From assembly GCA_033964015.1 (NCBI GenBank), contig CM066912.1, positions 12,187,399-12,251,398 on the forward strand: a stretch of DNA of 64,000 nucleotides, written 5' to 3'. The DNA comes from Scolanthus callimorphus. Taxonomy: Eukaryota > Cnidaria > Anthozoa > Actiniaria > Edwardsiidae. This document shows, piece after piece, positions 21,527-33,659 of the stretch (positions within the stretch are counted from its first letter, which is position 1; each line of letters opens with the position of its first letter). The notes under the pieces are model-generated. The model did no database searches. It saw only the letters and a program-made list of their open reading frames with translations, and was not told the DNA's origin. Both the position numbers and the translations under genes were made by a program.

Positions 21527-22085
21527 ACGTCAAAAGAACAGTTCGACCCTCAAGTTCAGTCCAAATGACTGGTCATGCGATGTGCCAGTACTGAGAGTAG
21601 AGTTGGTAGATATGTTTAGCATTAGATTTATACAGTGACCAAACCAGTTTGACAGGTTATACAATACGTCAAAAGAACAGTTCGACCCTCAAGCTCAGTC
21701 CAAATGACTGGTCATGCGATGTGCCAGTACTGAGAGTAGAGCCGGTAGATATGTTTAGCATTAGATTTATACAGAGACCAAACCAGTTTGACAGGTTATA
21801 ATACAATACGTCAAAAGAACAGTTCGACCCTCAAGCTCAGTCCAAATGACTGGTCATGCGATGTGCCAGTACTGAGAGTAGAGTCGGTAGATATGTTTAG
21901 CATTAGATTTATACAGAGACCAAACCAGTTTGACAGGTTATACAATACGTCAAAAGAACAGTTCGACCCTCAAGCTCAGTCCAAATGACTGGTCATGCGA
22001 TGTGCCAGTACTGAGAGTAGAGTCGGTAGATATGTTTAGCATTAGATTTATACAGTGACCAAACCAGTTTGACAGGTTATACAAT
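21527..22085. repeat. Tandem array, 139-142 bp unit, four copies
   Basis: Units start with ACGTCAAAAGAACAGTTCGA at 21527, 21666, 21808 and 21947. They are nearly identical, with only a few substitutions. Each carries TTTAGCATTAGATTT, the same word found in the 76-bp array at 1599-1945. Confidence 0.95.
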
Positions 22086-22360
22086 GCGCGCGCATGTTGA
22101 ACTACCCTGGAGAACAGAGGCTCGGGAGTCGCTTCAAGGCAAGGTCGAGCGAAGTGAAACTTTGCCACAGCTTGCCAAGCATATTATGCTCTAGTTTATT
22201 ATAAGGGCATCATCGTTTCAGGCCACTGGTACCCAGCGCAGTTTTATATATTTTATCTACATACCATTAGCGCTACACAGTCTATGCTATATATTAGCAT
22301 TTTCCCTACACACTGAACTATAATGGCGAGCCTGTAGTGATCCACGCTCAGCTCAAGGTC

Positions 22361-22591
22361 AATGTTGATCGAGTTTAGCGGTTGCGGTGGGAGTCAAACC
22401 AGCTCAGTATTGTTGCCCGCATGGGAAAAGCCGAGTTTCCCCAGGCAAATGTGGGAAGAGTTCACATGGATAGCCATGGGAAATCCAAACACCTCCCATG
22501 CTTGTGCCATGGGAAACTCGGCTTTTCCCATGCGGGCAACAATACTGAGCTGGTTTGACTCCCACCGCAACCACTAAACTCGATCAACATT
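22361..22591. mobile_element. Fold-back element with near-perfect arms
   Basis: AATGTTGATCGAGTTTAGCG at the left is inverted at the right end (22572-22591). The arms run about 80 bases with only one or two mismatches. There is no coding capacity. Confidence 0.88.
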
Positions 22592-22599
22592 GAAAAAAA

Positions 22600-22730
22600 C
22601 CCAGCTCAGTATTGTTGCCCGCATGGGAATAGCCGAGGTTCCCCAGGCAAATGAGTGGGAAGTGTTCACATGGATAGCCATGGGAAATCCAAACACTTCC
22701 CATGTGTGCCATGGGAAATTGAGCTTTTCT
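22600..22730. repeat. Partial second copy of the 22361 fold-back
   Basis: It repeats CAGCTCAGTATTGTTGCCCG, ATGGATAGCCATGGGAAATC and adjacent sequence in direct orientation, then decays. It probably arose by tandem duplication or adjacent insertion. Confidence 0.8.
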
Positions 22731-23490
22731 CAAGGAGAGGTTTTCTGCAGAAATCCCTGCGCGCGTTCGACAACGAGTCTGCGGCTGAGGGCTCTTTTAT
22801 CCCTCAAAAACATTTTACTCTAACCACAGTATAGGTGTGAATGCGCAATTATTCTTAGCCATACCCTGTCATTATTTCTCTGAAATGTTTGGACTTAATA
22901 AGAAGGCAATCATAACGAGGCTAGACACCATATGGTACAAGTGGAGAGTTAGCTCTACAAGATACCGCTAGGAGTATGTAACAAGGCATGTAAAGTCGAG
23001 CTCGCATCTTCTTATTGAAAATCGCTAGCTGTAGTTGCCAAGAAAAGTGGACTTTTTAAAGAAACACCTTTACCAATAACAACACAAATGACCTATCACA
23101 TGAAATCGAAAATATAAAACGGACACCGGTGAAGCGGTGTTTTATTAACACGTGTCAAGAAATCTGCCTCGTAATTATGCTTAAGTCTTGGACAAACATG
23201 TGTATCTGCACCAAAACCGCCAGCGCAAGTAAAGGAATCCAGCCAAGATTCAAGTACTCAGAAAAAATGTTTCCCGAGCATTTTTTTACGACAAAAAAAG
23301 AGAGAAAAATGGACTTTCTAAGAGAATTCTTGCGAGAAATATTTTATGAGCGCAAATAATGTACAATATAGTTTCCCTAACAAACACGCGCGAAACGCCC
23401 CCAGTGGCCACGAATGGAATGTTTTGGCCCATCGAAACATCGATTCGCTTACTTGCAGAGGTGATGACCAAAATATGACTACCTGCCCCC

Positions 23491-23736
23491 TATAGTAGTG
23501 TCCCTATAGTAGTGTCCCTATAGTAGTGTCCATATAGTATTATCCCAATAGTAGTGTCCCTATAGTAGTGCCGCTGTAGTAGTGTCCCTATAGTAGTGTC
23601 CCTATAGTAGTGTCCCTATAGTAGTGTCCCTATAGTAGTGTCCCTATAGTAGTGTCCCTATAGTAGTATCCCTATAGTAGTGTCCCTATAGTAGTGCCGC
23701 TGTAGTAGTGCCCCTATAGTAGTGTCCCTATAGTAG
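23491..23736. repeat. 14-bp tandem minisatellite, about 17 copies
   Basis: The unit is TATAGTAGTGTCCC. A few copies vary (GTGCCGC, ATCCC). The variant GTGCCGCTG appears twice, about 126 bases apart, which suggests a block duplication of nine units. Confidence 0.95.
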
Positions 23737-24436
23737 GTTTTCACGGGTGACAGTACACTTGGTTAAGCGTGAGAAAGTCCCATTTCAGGCATTCAGTACT
23801 CATGCGAAAACTTGCGTTGGTTATTGATGGTTTGCAATCATCCCTTTGGGAAAAAATCAGCGCACCGGCCATGTTGTCGAACAGACCAAGTGACAAATGC
23901 ACTTTCTTTTTTTCTTTTCTCACATGACCGCCAGTGACGTCACATTAAAACCAATAATTGACGAGTTCCGCGTGACTTTTGCCCTGACCCTTCTAGAAGG
24001 AACTATGGAGTGACGCGCTTCGCTAGCAAAACATTGAATATTTATGAATTAGTGAAAATGAAAATGCCAATTAAAATCGCATTCTTAACATCGTTTATTA
24101 TAGACACCTTTTTTTATGAAAGCACGTTTTGGGAATCCTACGTCAACAACTTGTTTGCTAGAAAATCAATGAGACATCGGACTTATTAGACATATTGCCA
24201 GATCTGATCTGGCGTATTTCACTTCCTCACTTCTTGCTTTTACAAAGGAGTACGACAGACACGGCCTCCACAGCAGACTATTTAAGTATTCGCGCAATAT
24301 AACTTTCAATGATTTTATCGGACATGAGAACGTTGTTGTGTTTTATGATATAGCGGAGGAGAACCATTACATTGTCGATTAATAATAGCATGGACTTGGA
24401 CCAATCAAAGTGCGCGTTATTCCGTAGCTATATATA

Positions 24437-25320
24437 TTAACCCTATCCAGACTGGGCTTTTTTTGACCATCTGTGACTGGGGGGGGGGGGGGGGGGGGGC
24501 TAATTCGGCCCCCCTCTATATCTCTGGAACCACTGGAGCTCTGATCATCAAACTTTTACACAATGACCATGAGCCTTAGACAAATCACCACACCTATTTT
24601 TGTCACGTGGGAGCAAAATGTGACGTCACAATGACGTCATTCTCAATGTTTTATCAATTTTTAAGTAATTTTAATTAACTTCCAAAAACTTGGTAGATAA
24701 TACTCTAAAAGCCAACTAATTAACATCAAGATAATGTAAATGTAATGATTTGTGACATTAACACATACATTTTATTAACTTGTGTCATAATGACGACTTT
24801 TGAAAATATTGTCCGCCATCTTGGATCCGCCATCTTGGATCCGCCATCTTGGATTTCATTTAATTTCCATTTGACTCTTCAGATAAATACTCAATGAGAA
24901 AAAAATGGTCAAAATGTACAAAATACTTATCAAGGAAGTGTTTGACATTCAAAAAGTTGAATTAAAAGGAAATTTATGAATCCCAGAGCTAGTTTTAGAC
25001 CATATGTTAAAATGAACAAAATCCCCCTACCCCTCCCCCCAAAAAAAATTGTGTCAAAAATTAACTAGCCTGTACATAAATTACTATGGAGTACAAGCTC
25101 CGATAGTCATAAATTGGGCAATTTGTCCAACATTAAGCTTGAAATATGAAAAATTCACGTTTTTTCGAGTTTTGCAAAACATGGATGTCAAAAAGTGGTT
25201 GCCATGGAAACTGGGTCGTTGACACTGACATGTCATTGACACCAAAATGTACCCAGATAAATTTTAGGAAAAGTCACGAAGGGCATCGAGGTAGGAAGAT
25301 TACCCCTTGTCATCCTTTAA
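24437..25320. mobile_element. piggyBac-like non-autonomous element, copy 2
   Basis: It begins TTAACCCTATCCAGACTGGG and is an inverted relative of 10963-13112, without the LINE. It contains a 20-base G run and a threefold CCGCCATCTTGGAT repeat. The right end diverges from copy 1 after GTCACGAAG; the boundary at 25320 (TTAA) is tentative. Confidence 0.65.
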
Positions 25321-27622
25321 AAAACCAAGCCTGACCTAAAACAACTCGGTTATGTGCCACTCACGTTGAACGACAAGACGGCAGTAATTCGACATAAACC
25401 GTGATCAAATGCACTTGCCGTGATGCCAATTAAGGTACGGCAGTCTTTTGCCAATATTGTTTGTCATATGCCATTTAAAGCTTTTGAAGAGTAGAAACAC
25501 ATATAAGCGGAGCACCAGCGCACCCAAGAGAGCACCCGGACGAGATGATTCTGAAACGTTACGCCGGGTATGTTCGCTAAGTTGGCATGGGTAGCAAGCG
25601 TTTCCGTGTGGTTAGGGTCAGAGAAATGCATGAAACCACGGGATAATTGTGCCCGTCCTATTTCTTGCAGGAAGTCGGTCTTTTCGCTCTTTCTTCCAAA
25701 ATAAAAGCAATAGTTCCCCCCCCCCCCCCGTCCGTTCGCCGGCGTACGTGTACTGCATGTGGAAATTAGAAACGAAAGGAAATTAGACCAAAAAACTTGG
25801 ACAGGCATTGTCTTGGTGCCGAAGTAGGTGCACCAACTCAGTCAGAAGGAACTCGGTCACAAATGCCTCCTATAGGTGGTCAGTGTGCAATGGCATCATC
25901 ACGTGGTGTTACGTCATCGATGACGTCATCATTTACGAAACTTGGACCAAAGAAACATCCATATTTCAGAAGGAAAGGTGGTGAAACACCAAACTAGGAC
26001 TTTGCATTGCCGCACGTTGTGACACCATCAATGACGTCATATACGCTTAGTGTAAGCTCAGCTTTCACTATGCCAGGGTCTATATATTTTTATTAACTAT
26101 TATATATTATCAGAAACATATAAATTATAAGTTGAGCTTAAACGTGTAACAAACATACATTGCTTTAGCGCCAAGCTGCGGAATATTCGCAGAATAAACA
26201 ATTGAACAGATTTTGAAAAAATGTTGTTGCGAACAGAGGAGTATTCTGCAAATGCCATGCGCAACAACCGCTGCCGTTCATGTTTACATTGCAGACTCAA
26301 CTCAGGGAAAAGCACTGTTGAGTATCGCGAATTTGTAATCAAATAGCTCGCTATTTCTATTTCTCGTTTGTTTTGCTTCTTTTATTCTGAAAGCGGGAAG
26401 GATAAAATAAAAGGTTTCAGCTGCCCTTTGTATTGCAAATAAACTCGTTTGATTTGAGGATCTGTGGACCTTCATCTGCGATTGTTTAAACTGATTCAGA
26501 CTGAAATTCAGACTGCACGAACCGGAAAAAAGACGATGTTTTGCAATAGTAACGATTTCATTTTTTATCCTATCAGTTTACCCTTCCAGTGGGGTTAGAT
26601 CAAGTAGAAAGATATCATAGCTTTGGGTTGAAAAAATAAAAGTTGACCCGTTGTTCTGCACATAGATTTTGCTGGAAAACTCCAACCACTTACAAATCAA
26701 AATGAGCATCATTCAGTATACATTGTACTTTGACTGACCTGTTACTAGTAATGAAAAAACTACAATATGTCATGGTGACCAAACAAACATGTTGATTAGT
26801 GTGTGTCATAACCTTAGAAAATGCCTGGACAAGCTTCACCATCTATCCCCCCCCCATCAGGTACCCTATCTTCAGATGGTACCACAAGGTGCTGGATTTG
26901 AATCACCTATCCTGGAATTAAATTTATTTCACTACAATGATTTACAAACCCGGATTTTGTATCTAGCCAAGCTGGGAATTTGTCAACGATTTTAAAATAC
27001 CCAACCTGAAGGCTGTGAAGGGTACCCACCCTGGAGATGCAAGCTCCATTTTCACCCTTCCTTGGGATTCAATGATTGATTATGTCCAAGAAAATATTGG
27101 AAAACCATTATAAATCAACAATTTATTATGCTATTTATTACTAGCGGAGTATTCCGACAAGTTCTGTAAACTGCAATCCAATTTAGAGAAAATTGGGCAG
27201 TTGACAAAATTAGGAAAACTTCCACCTGTTGAAAATATTGGATTTTTAGGTGGCAATATAACTTTTACAAGTTAAATTGAAGCAAAGGGGATTTTGATAC
27301 AGTACTGTGATGTTCTACTGAGCACTAAACTATCTGTAGTGAAAATTCTTGAGTAGTCTCTACTTCCCAGAAAGGTAACTCTTTAGGAATAGTTCTCTCT
27401 TAGGTATAGTTCTACTTCTGAAAAACAATCGATGAAATGCTGTAGTGCTTATCTAACATGTTAATGCCATTATCCCTTTGTGAAATGGGTATATAAATGA
27501 ACACCAACACCTTCTGAACCTGCAACAAACAAATGTACAGAATGTTACTTCTGAATTACTTACTCTCCGTTATATCTTTTATTATGCTTCTAAACATATT
27601 TCCTTATATTATTTTAATGCAG
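25321..27622. other. No supported gene; mostly unique sequence
   Basis: It contains a short cluster of TGACGTCA-like palindromes (25912-26040) and small open frames without domains. There is a C run near 25717 and another near 26848. I see nothing decisive. Confidence 0.4.
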
Positions 27623-27929
27623 AGTAACTCAGAGAAGTGAAATGAAATTGGCATATTACAGTCAAACCGGTTTTTCTCTTCACATTGATGGCCAACTTGC
27701 CCAGTATCAAATTTCTGTTGTCATGAGCAACTTTCATGCCACATGTCTCAGCACTAGAGAAGCAGGCCTAGTTGGGCAAATCAGAAACAAAATGTTTCAA
27801 TTTCTGGTACAATACCTTGAAGACAGATACAAAATATTTGTTTGCAATTTGATCCGAGCAAGTTGTCCATCAGTGTTGCTAGACAATATTTCAAAATTGC
27901 AGGGAAGAGTACATCTGGGTTTACTGTAA
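27623..27929 (+). CDS. Possible terminal exon, unknown protein
   Basis: A 95-codon frame from the Met at 27642, open back to a plausible acceptor (ATTTTAATGCAG). It includes NFHATCLSTREAG and FQFLVQYLEDRYKIF and ends in TAA. The composition looks protein-like, but I recognise no domain and no partner exon. Confidence 0.22.
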
Positions 27930-28260
27930 CATCAATAATTTGAAAATTTCCACTCACAAGTCACCATTTATAGCCTTATAACAGTGAAAAATGCACTAGC
28001 ACACAGGGGAAAGTTTCATTGTTTGAAAGCCATCCTCATGGTAACCAGGGAGGACTGCTGGCCATAGTGATATGAACAAATACATCACATGCAACAAAGT
28101 GATGAAAAACCAGCTTACAACAAACAAGTTTAATAATATTTTCTCCGATTTGCCAGCTAATTCAATATGACAGGATGATAATATCATTAGTGAGGCTCAG
28201 CATGATAGGAATACTTGTGTGATACTCTTCCTAGATTTTTCACAATAATATATTAACTAC

Positions 28261-28416
28261 TTACTAACCGAGCGCGAGGGCAGTACGGGAAAATTCCAGA
28301 CTGAGGGATGAAATTTCTGCTTTACGGACCGAGCCTCTGGGCGAGGTTCGTAAACCAGAAATTTCAGCCCGAAGTCTGGAATTTTTCCGTACTGCCCGAG
28401 CAAACGAGGTTAGTAA
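28261..28416. mobile_element. Fold-back element
   Basis: TTACTAACCGAGCGCGAGGG and CGAGGTTAGTAA close a stem whose arms (GGCAGTACGG, AATTCCAGACT) are inverted at the right. The loop is GC-rich. It directly abuts the element at 28422. Confidence 0.8.
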
Positions 28417-28421
28417 GTTGT

Positions 28422-29425
28422 TTATTATATGGCATTTTCAAACAAAGTTAATAAAACAAAAATACAAAGGGAGGAGACGAAGCGAAAGTCAATCTAAACC
28501 AGCCGCACGACTTTTAATTTTATAACATAAAATTTGTGAACGGCCAACACAAGAACACATAAAAAGCCATTAAATAAAAAGAAAAATGAACAGTATTTTA
28601 GCCGGAAAACGATACAAGTGAAAAGAAACTGCAGAACAATAGCAAGCAGAATAGTTTGATGGCGAAAGGCAGCTTGCAATTTATCGAGCGAAATAATATT
28701 ACATTACATGGAGTTTTCTTACCGTATTTTTCCATCATTTAGTACTTTCCAACAACGACTAAAGTTTCCAACCAAAGAGTTTAAAGAATGTTCATCCAGA
28801 GAGCCTTTGAGGATTTCAAATGATAATTCACAACTTCTCAATCTGGAAATAACCGACGAGCCAGGCGAAATTATTTTCACTGAAGTGGTTGTTGTTAGTT
28901 TTGTATCCGTGATATGTTCACTCTCACTCTCGAGAACTATAAAGTTTTCAAAATCTTCGCTTGTATCCGCTGTTAGTTGCCCCTCATATTTCTGTTACAT
29001 GTGAGTGAGAAGATTGTCTATGTGATGGATATAGATTTCTTCAAAATCCATGTATATCTGTTTATCAATAATGAATCTCGAAACGAAAACACGATATTAC
29101 CACGACTAGTCTGCCGAGCGAAGTTCTCTGAAACTTCCCGAAATTTTTCCTTGTATTTCACCCATCATTTCAGTTGCCACTCAATCCAGATGGTAGTTAA
29201 GTTGATAGAGGTTTTACAGTTCGGAAAGAAGAAAGGTGTAGCTTCCTCAACCACGACGAATGTTTTCTCTGTTTGAGGTTTGCTTCGCTTGAATGAACTC
29301 TGACAGAGCCACGCGCGCCCGTTTTGTAAAATGGCGGCAATGCGTATTGCCCACGGGCAATACGGTAAAATTCTGCCCGCTGATTAGCCAATCAGAGCGC
29401 GCGTACTATCGTTGCCATATAATAA
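28422..29425 (-). mobile_element. 1-kb element with TTATTATATGGCA terminal repeats and a spliced coding exon
   Basis: TTATTATATGGCA at 28422-28434 is exactly inverted at 29413-29425. Inside, on the minus strand, 28991-28723 is a clean 269-base open exon. It is bounded by ATGTAACAG and GTAAGA and encodes, for example, TSEDFENFIVLESESEHI and LRSCELSFEILKGSL. No transposase signature is recognised. It could be a derivative element carrying part of an unknown gene. Confidence 0.5.
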
Positions 29426-29887
29426 TAATAAATATTCATTAGCAAAGAAATTTTAGGCATAATTTAGCAGGCAATATTCTCGAAAATATGCCACCGATTA
29501 CTATGAAATAAAAAGTAATACTTAGTAATGAGTTCGATACGCGTTATGAACTTTCAACACGATTGTCGACTGTGAAATTCATTTAGAATTTTACCAGAGA
29601 CGAAACCGAGTAAAAGTGTGGTCATACTTTCAAGAAATAATCAGAAAACTTTCTCCGATTTTGGGGCTAATAAAATCCACAAAGAACAAACAAGGAAAGG
29701 ACGATAAAACTAGTCCAAATGTCCCAACTGTGATACTCTTTCTACGATTACGGAAAATTCACTGTCAACTAAGTCTAAAATGAGGTTTTCACACATAATA
29801 TCGTAATATTTTCGAGCTGGATCGCTGAAAGAGAACAACCGATTTACATTTTTGTATGTTATGAACAAACTATAGAACTAAACTTAC

Positions 29888-29967
29888 CATAAGAGAGGGT
29901 TTCGGAGCAGTAGCCTTCGTTGCATAGCAGATATCCACATCGAAAAAACCCAAGCAAACCACAACAT
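29888..29967 (-). CDS. Candidate first exon (signal peptide), unknown gene
   Basis: From the Met at 29967 it reads MLWFAWVFSMWISA, a plausible signal peptide, and reaches a strong donor (TTATG/GTAAGTT) in phase 2. An alternative frame is cysteine-rich (CGLLGFFRCGYLLCNEGY). The join partner was not found. A minus-strand donor GTAAGTG near 30320 could end a 5' non-coding exon of the same gene. Confidence 0.3.
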
Positions 29968-30031
29968 GCTGGTGTCAGTCCCGTAAGTGGGTAGCAACTG
30001 CTGGTGTCAGTCCCGTAAGTGGGTAGCAACT
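29968..30031. repeat. 32-bp perfect tandem duplication
   Basis: GCTGGTGTCAGTCCCGTAAG and the following bases occur twice in a row, ending in GGTAGCAACT. Because 32 is not a multiple of three, it would shift any frame that crosses it. Confidence 0.92.
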
Positions 30032-31910
30032 TTGCATGTTTGTTCGGTAATTTAGAAGTGAAACTGTGTTCTTTCACCCGCGGATTCCAGCCACAATTAC
30101 AGACCAAAAGCCCATTTAGCTATTTCTTAGATTCTTGAGTGAAGTTAATCCTTACACGGTGCACAACTGGTGCATGTTTCGACACACTCGGTAATATTTC
30201 TCCGCCATTGATAACCAAACAAGACAAGTTCTTAAGATGCAATGCGCATGCGCGGCAGAATACTCCTCTATTGTTGTTGCGAGACTTCAAGATGTTAAAT
30301 GTTAGCATATTATCACTTACCACTGTTGCTCTACTTTATTCGAGCGAAAAATGAAATATTATGAAGAGAAAACCTGCTTGGGTTAGCAGTCGAGAGTTGA
30401 TTATTGACAAAATATGGTCATAAACTGGCCACGAATAATCCACAGCTTTGTTCGCCGTTACATGTTTCAACTAAGTTATATGTTTCTGATATTACAAATG
30501 ACATTAATAACAATTTGCAACAACATATTTCCCCTTAGATAAGCTCTAGTCCGAAACTATGCAATAGGACAAGCAAAGCTTCTACCATCTTGATAGCAAT
30601 AATATGGGCCAAAAGCGTGTCAACGCTTTGCAAAATATTTCGTTGTTTTTGTTTTTGTTTCATGGTTTTTGGTCTCTGTCAAAGCAGTTGGAGATGCTTA
30701 CGGGAAAAAAATATCGTCGCATCGCAATTTATGCTATGATCATCAGCTATATATCGTTTCAAAGCTAAAAGATTGCTCTATCTTATGAAGTTGTTCGGTT
30801 TTTAGTGAAGTTTATTTTTTTTAATGTATTTTTAAGACTCCGAACTAAAAACTACCTTGTTTACTTGAGAATGCTCAATAAAAGTCCCAGCGACACAAAT
30901 TGTCTGGAACATCCCCCTGCCCCTGAGACCAGCCTCGTACTCACGGTTGTGCTCGCTTTGCTGTCCGCCATGCCCCGAGTCGTGCCCATCCATCCATTTC
31001 ACATTACAGCCGAGAACTAGGAAAAAAAAAACGGGAGAGTATCCTCAGAAAAATATATTGGGTCTCTGTCTGACAAGAGAAGACCACGAGTCAAAATTAC
31101 TAAGAGGAGAATCTATCAGATCTCATTTCATCATGATCAGAAAAGCATATCAAACATTGTCGTTTTTAACAGCTCACGGCTAAAGCCACATTTGGACTTA
31201 TGCTTATAAGATAGTGACAGAATATCTTATTTTAAAAATATTTTCAGCAAAAGTAGCACGAAAACGGTGACATTTTGAATAGAAGCTCTCATTAATTCAG
31301 AGACTCAAGGTGTCGATCTGTCCACAATCGATTTTAACTTGGTAGCCACGCCATAAAATCCACAGCTAGCCCGCGCGCGACTGGACCCAGTCCTCCAAAA
31401 ATGAATTCAGCAAAAACGACAATGGCTCATTGTTATGAAACTTGGAGCCAACCTAAGCACCTTCATGCCATACGAATAAAAGGCAATGCAATCTGGTAGT
31501 TATATTTTTACTTTTTCCTAGCGATACACTATAAACCAAGCAAACAAACACACATAACAATTGAAAATATACACTTGTCTGTCGCTGATGAAAACAATAG
31601 GGAGGCTTTATCACGGTTCACGAAGGTACAATTATTGCTATTAGCAATGGTCTCTTTGACAGTAACTTTATACACCTATTTCAATCATAATGCAGATGCT
31701 ATATTTCTCGTATTTTCCTCGAGTTTGGCAAACCAAAGTAAAACCACCGAATGACGCTTTGTTTACTACTTTGAGACAACATTTGGCTTGAACCGCTTCG
31801 TTTTAGGCAGGAATTACCATTACGACTTATGAAGCATGGTTCATGGTTTTACGTTTTGCAGAGCAACGTTAATTGAAACAGGTGTATATGATCGGTTCGT
31901 CTGCGCAAAA

Positions 31911-32690
31911 GTTTCTGATTGGCTAAGGGGCCGACCATTTAACTTTTGAGGGGGGGGGGGCTTTTTTGAAAAAACATTTTCTGCCCTTCTTTTTTTATTG
32001 GAAAAAAATTCTCACCGCTTAACAGAGGTAGAAAAAAAAATCTTGCACCGACAAAAAAGCCCCCTCAAAAGTTAAATGGTCGGCCCCTAAATCAGTCTGT
32101 CCGAGAGCAACACTAAAATGGCTTCTCTGACCATAGCTTTCTGCCCTCAGTCACGCACAACACGAGGATGTGCTTCTGAAAAAGCAAACATGGATTCTCT
32201 ATCTTTCGAAAGCTCTAGAATTTAAAATCTTTTACTAGACAAATGTAGAAACGAAATTGCTGTCTTGAGCTAAGGCAATTGCCCACCCGTTTCAAAAACT
32301 GAATACGAGACAGTTTTGGAAAAGAAAACCACAGAAGCCTTCGCAAAAACATAGTTGTGTCGCTCAAAAATTATAAAACACAAAGCTCAAAATATATCTT
32401 CATAAAGTAATTGTTTAATGTGCTTTTAATACGTCTGTAATAAAGAAAGTCTAAATGTAGTCCATATTAACTCAAAATTTCTAATTTTCGTACGACAATA
32501 AACACAATATTTGACAATCGAGCTAGAGCGCCCGTTCGCCGGTCATTTCAACCAATCAGCGTACAACACTGTTTACAATTTCGATCCTTCAAGAACTGTT
32601 GTGTTTTCTGAAGAAAAGGAATGCTTTGAAAAATCCATAAATATGGCAAAATTTTGAAATGTTTTGCAAATTTGAGACATTTGCCCTGCC
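31911..32690. repeat. Interspersed repeat, copy B (with inserted MITE)
   Basis: Direct copy of 6328-6937 with scattered small deletions. It is interrupted near its start by the 161-base element at 31927-32087. Confidence 0.85.
31927..32087. mobile_element. PIF/Harbinger-like MITE, TSD TAA
   Basis: Inverted ends GGGGCCGACCATTTAACTTT and AAAGTTAAATGGTCGGCCCC are flanked by TAA at 31924-31926 and 32088-32090. Repeat copy A provides the empty site. The 3-base TWA duplication and G-rich ends suggest PIF/Harbinger. It includes a 10-base G run. Confidence 0.85.
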
Positions 32691-32761
32691 TTATGTAATG
32701 CCTAAACAACATGTTATTCTCAGTCGTCTAGCGTCACGAACTGACGGGCTGTTTTCTTGTA

Positions 32762-32911
32762 AGAATAATACATGGGCACGCGGCGATATGGAATTTATCT
32801 TCGAGTGTTCAAGTTTTGATAAATCACGAGTGAGTGCAGCGAACAAGAGAGATATCGAATCTGAACACGAGAGGATACATTTCATATCTCCAAACGCCCA
32901 TGTATTATTCT
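32762..32911. mobile_element. Fold-back element
   Basis: AGAATAATACATGGGC and its inverse GCCCATGTATTATTCT bound paired arms containing GATATGGAATTTATC and GTGTTCA. Both strands give open frames of about 85 codons that merely read the arms. Confidence 0.8.
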
Positions 32912-33392
32912 GTTTGTTATGAACTTTTTCTGTGAACAATTTTCGATTTCATGAATTTCGCGACAGTTCGCGTATTTTTTTCCCACGCGAATTACGATAT
33001 TTTTCAGTTCCCGAAATTATCCTAATACAGCATTAAAGTTAATATGATATATTTTTATGTGTGATGTCTTTGGCATAGTATCATTCTGTAAAGCATTAAG
33101 TGCAGAAGTTAATATAATGTGACCCTAACTGTTCTTCTTCCCAAGTGTAAGTGATGCTACAGACGAACAACAAGTCAACATCTTTCTTTTCGATACGAAC
33201 GAGGGAAGACATCAATAGATGACTATATTTGTATACATATTCCTGACAATTTGTCAGTGATTTTCTTAAAAGGCCGTTGGGTCTACATGATTGTGCATCG
33301 TGGAAAAAAAGTTACGAAAACAAGAGAGAGGGCGGACAGCAGTACGTTTTTCCGGCACCCAGCATCTCCTCGGGAAAAAAATGCTGTTTTAG

Positions 33393-33659
33393 CCGCATCC
33401 TTTAAATTTCATATTGTTGTAAAAACACTAACAGCGGTGGATCTGATGTATATGTAGCTGGTTCTGTAACCGCCCTGCTGAAGGACTGAAAGTATTACTG
33501 ACTGAAAGTATTACTGACTGAAAGTATTACTGACTGAAAGTATTACTGACTGAAAGTATTACTTTCAGTCCTTCAGCAGGGCGGTTACAGAACCAGCTAC
33601 ATATACATCAGATCCACCGCTCAGTGTTTTTACAACAATATGAAATTTAAAGGATGCGG
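33393..33659. repeat. Near-perfect hairpin with a 16-bp tandem array at its centre
   Basis: Arms of about 105 bases (CCGCATCCTTTAAATTTCAT ... and its inverse) differ only in a few bases (ACTAACAGCGG versus ACTGAGCGG). The centre, 33484-33563, is five copies of GACTGAAAGTATTACT, the last one running into the right arm. Confidence 0.92.

Noticed and set aside
25797..25997. 66-codon plus frame near TGACGTCA palindromes
   Set aside because: No domain, no splice partners, and several CRE-like sites suggest non-coding sequence.
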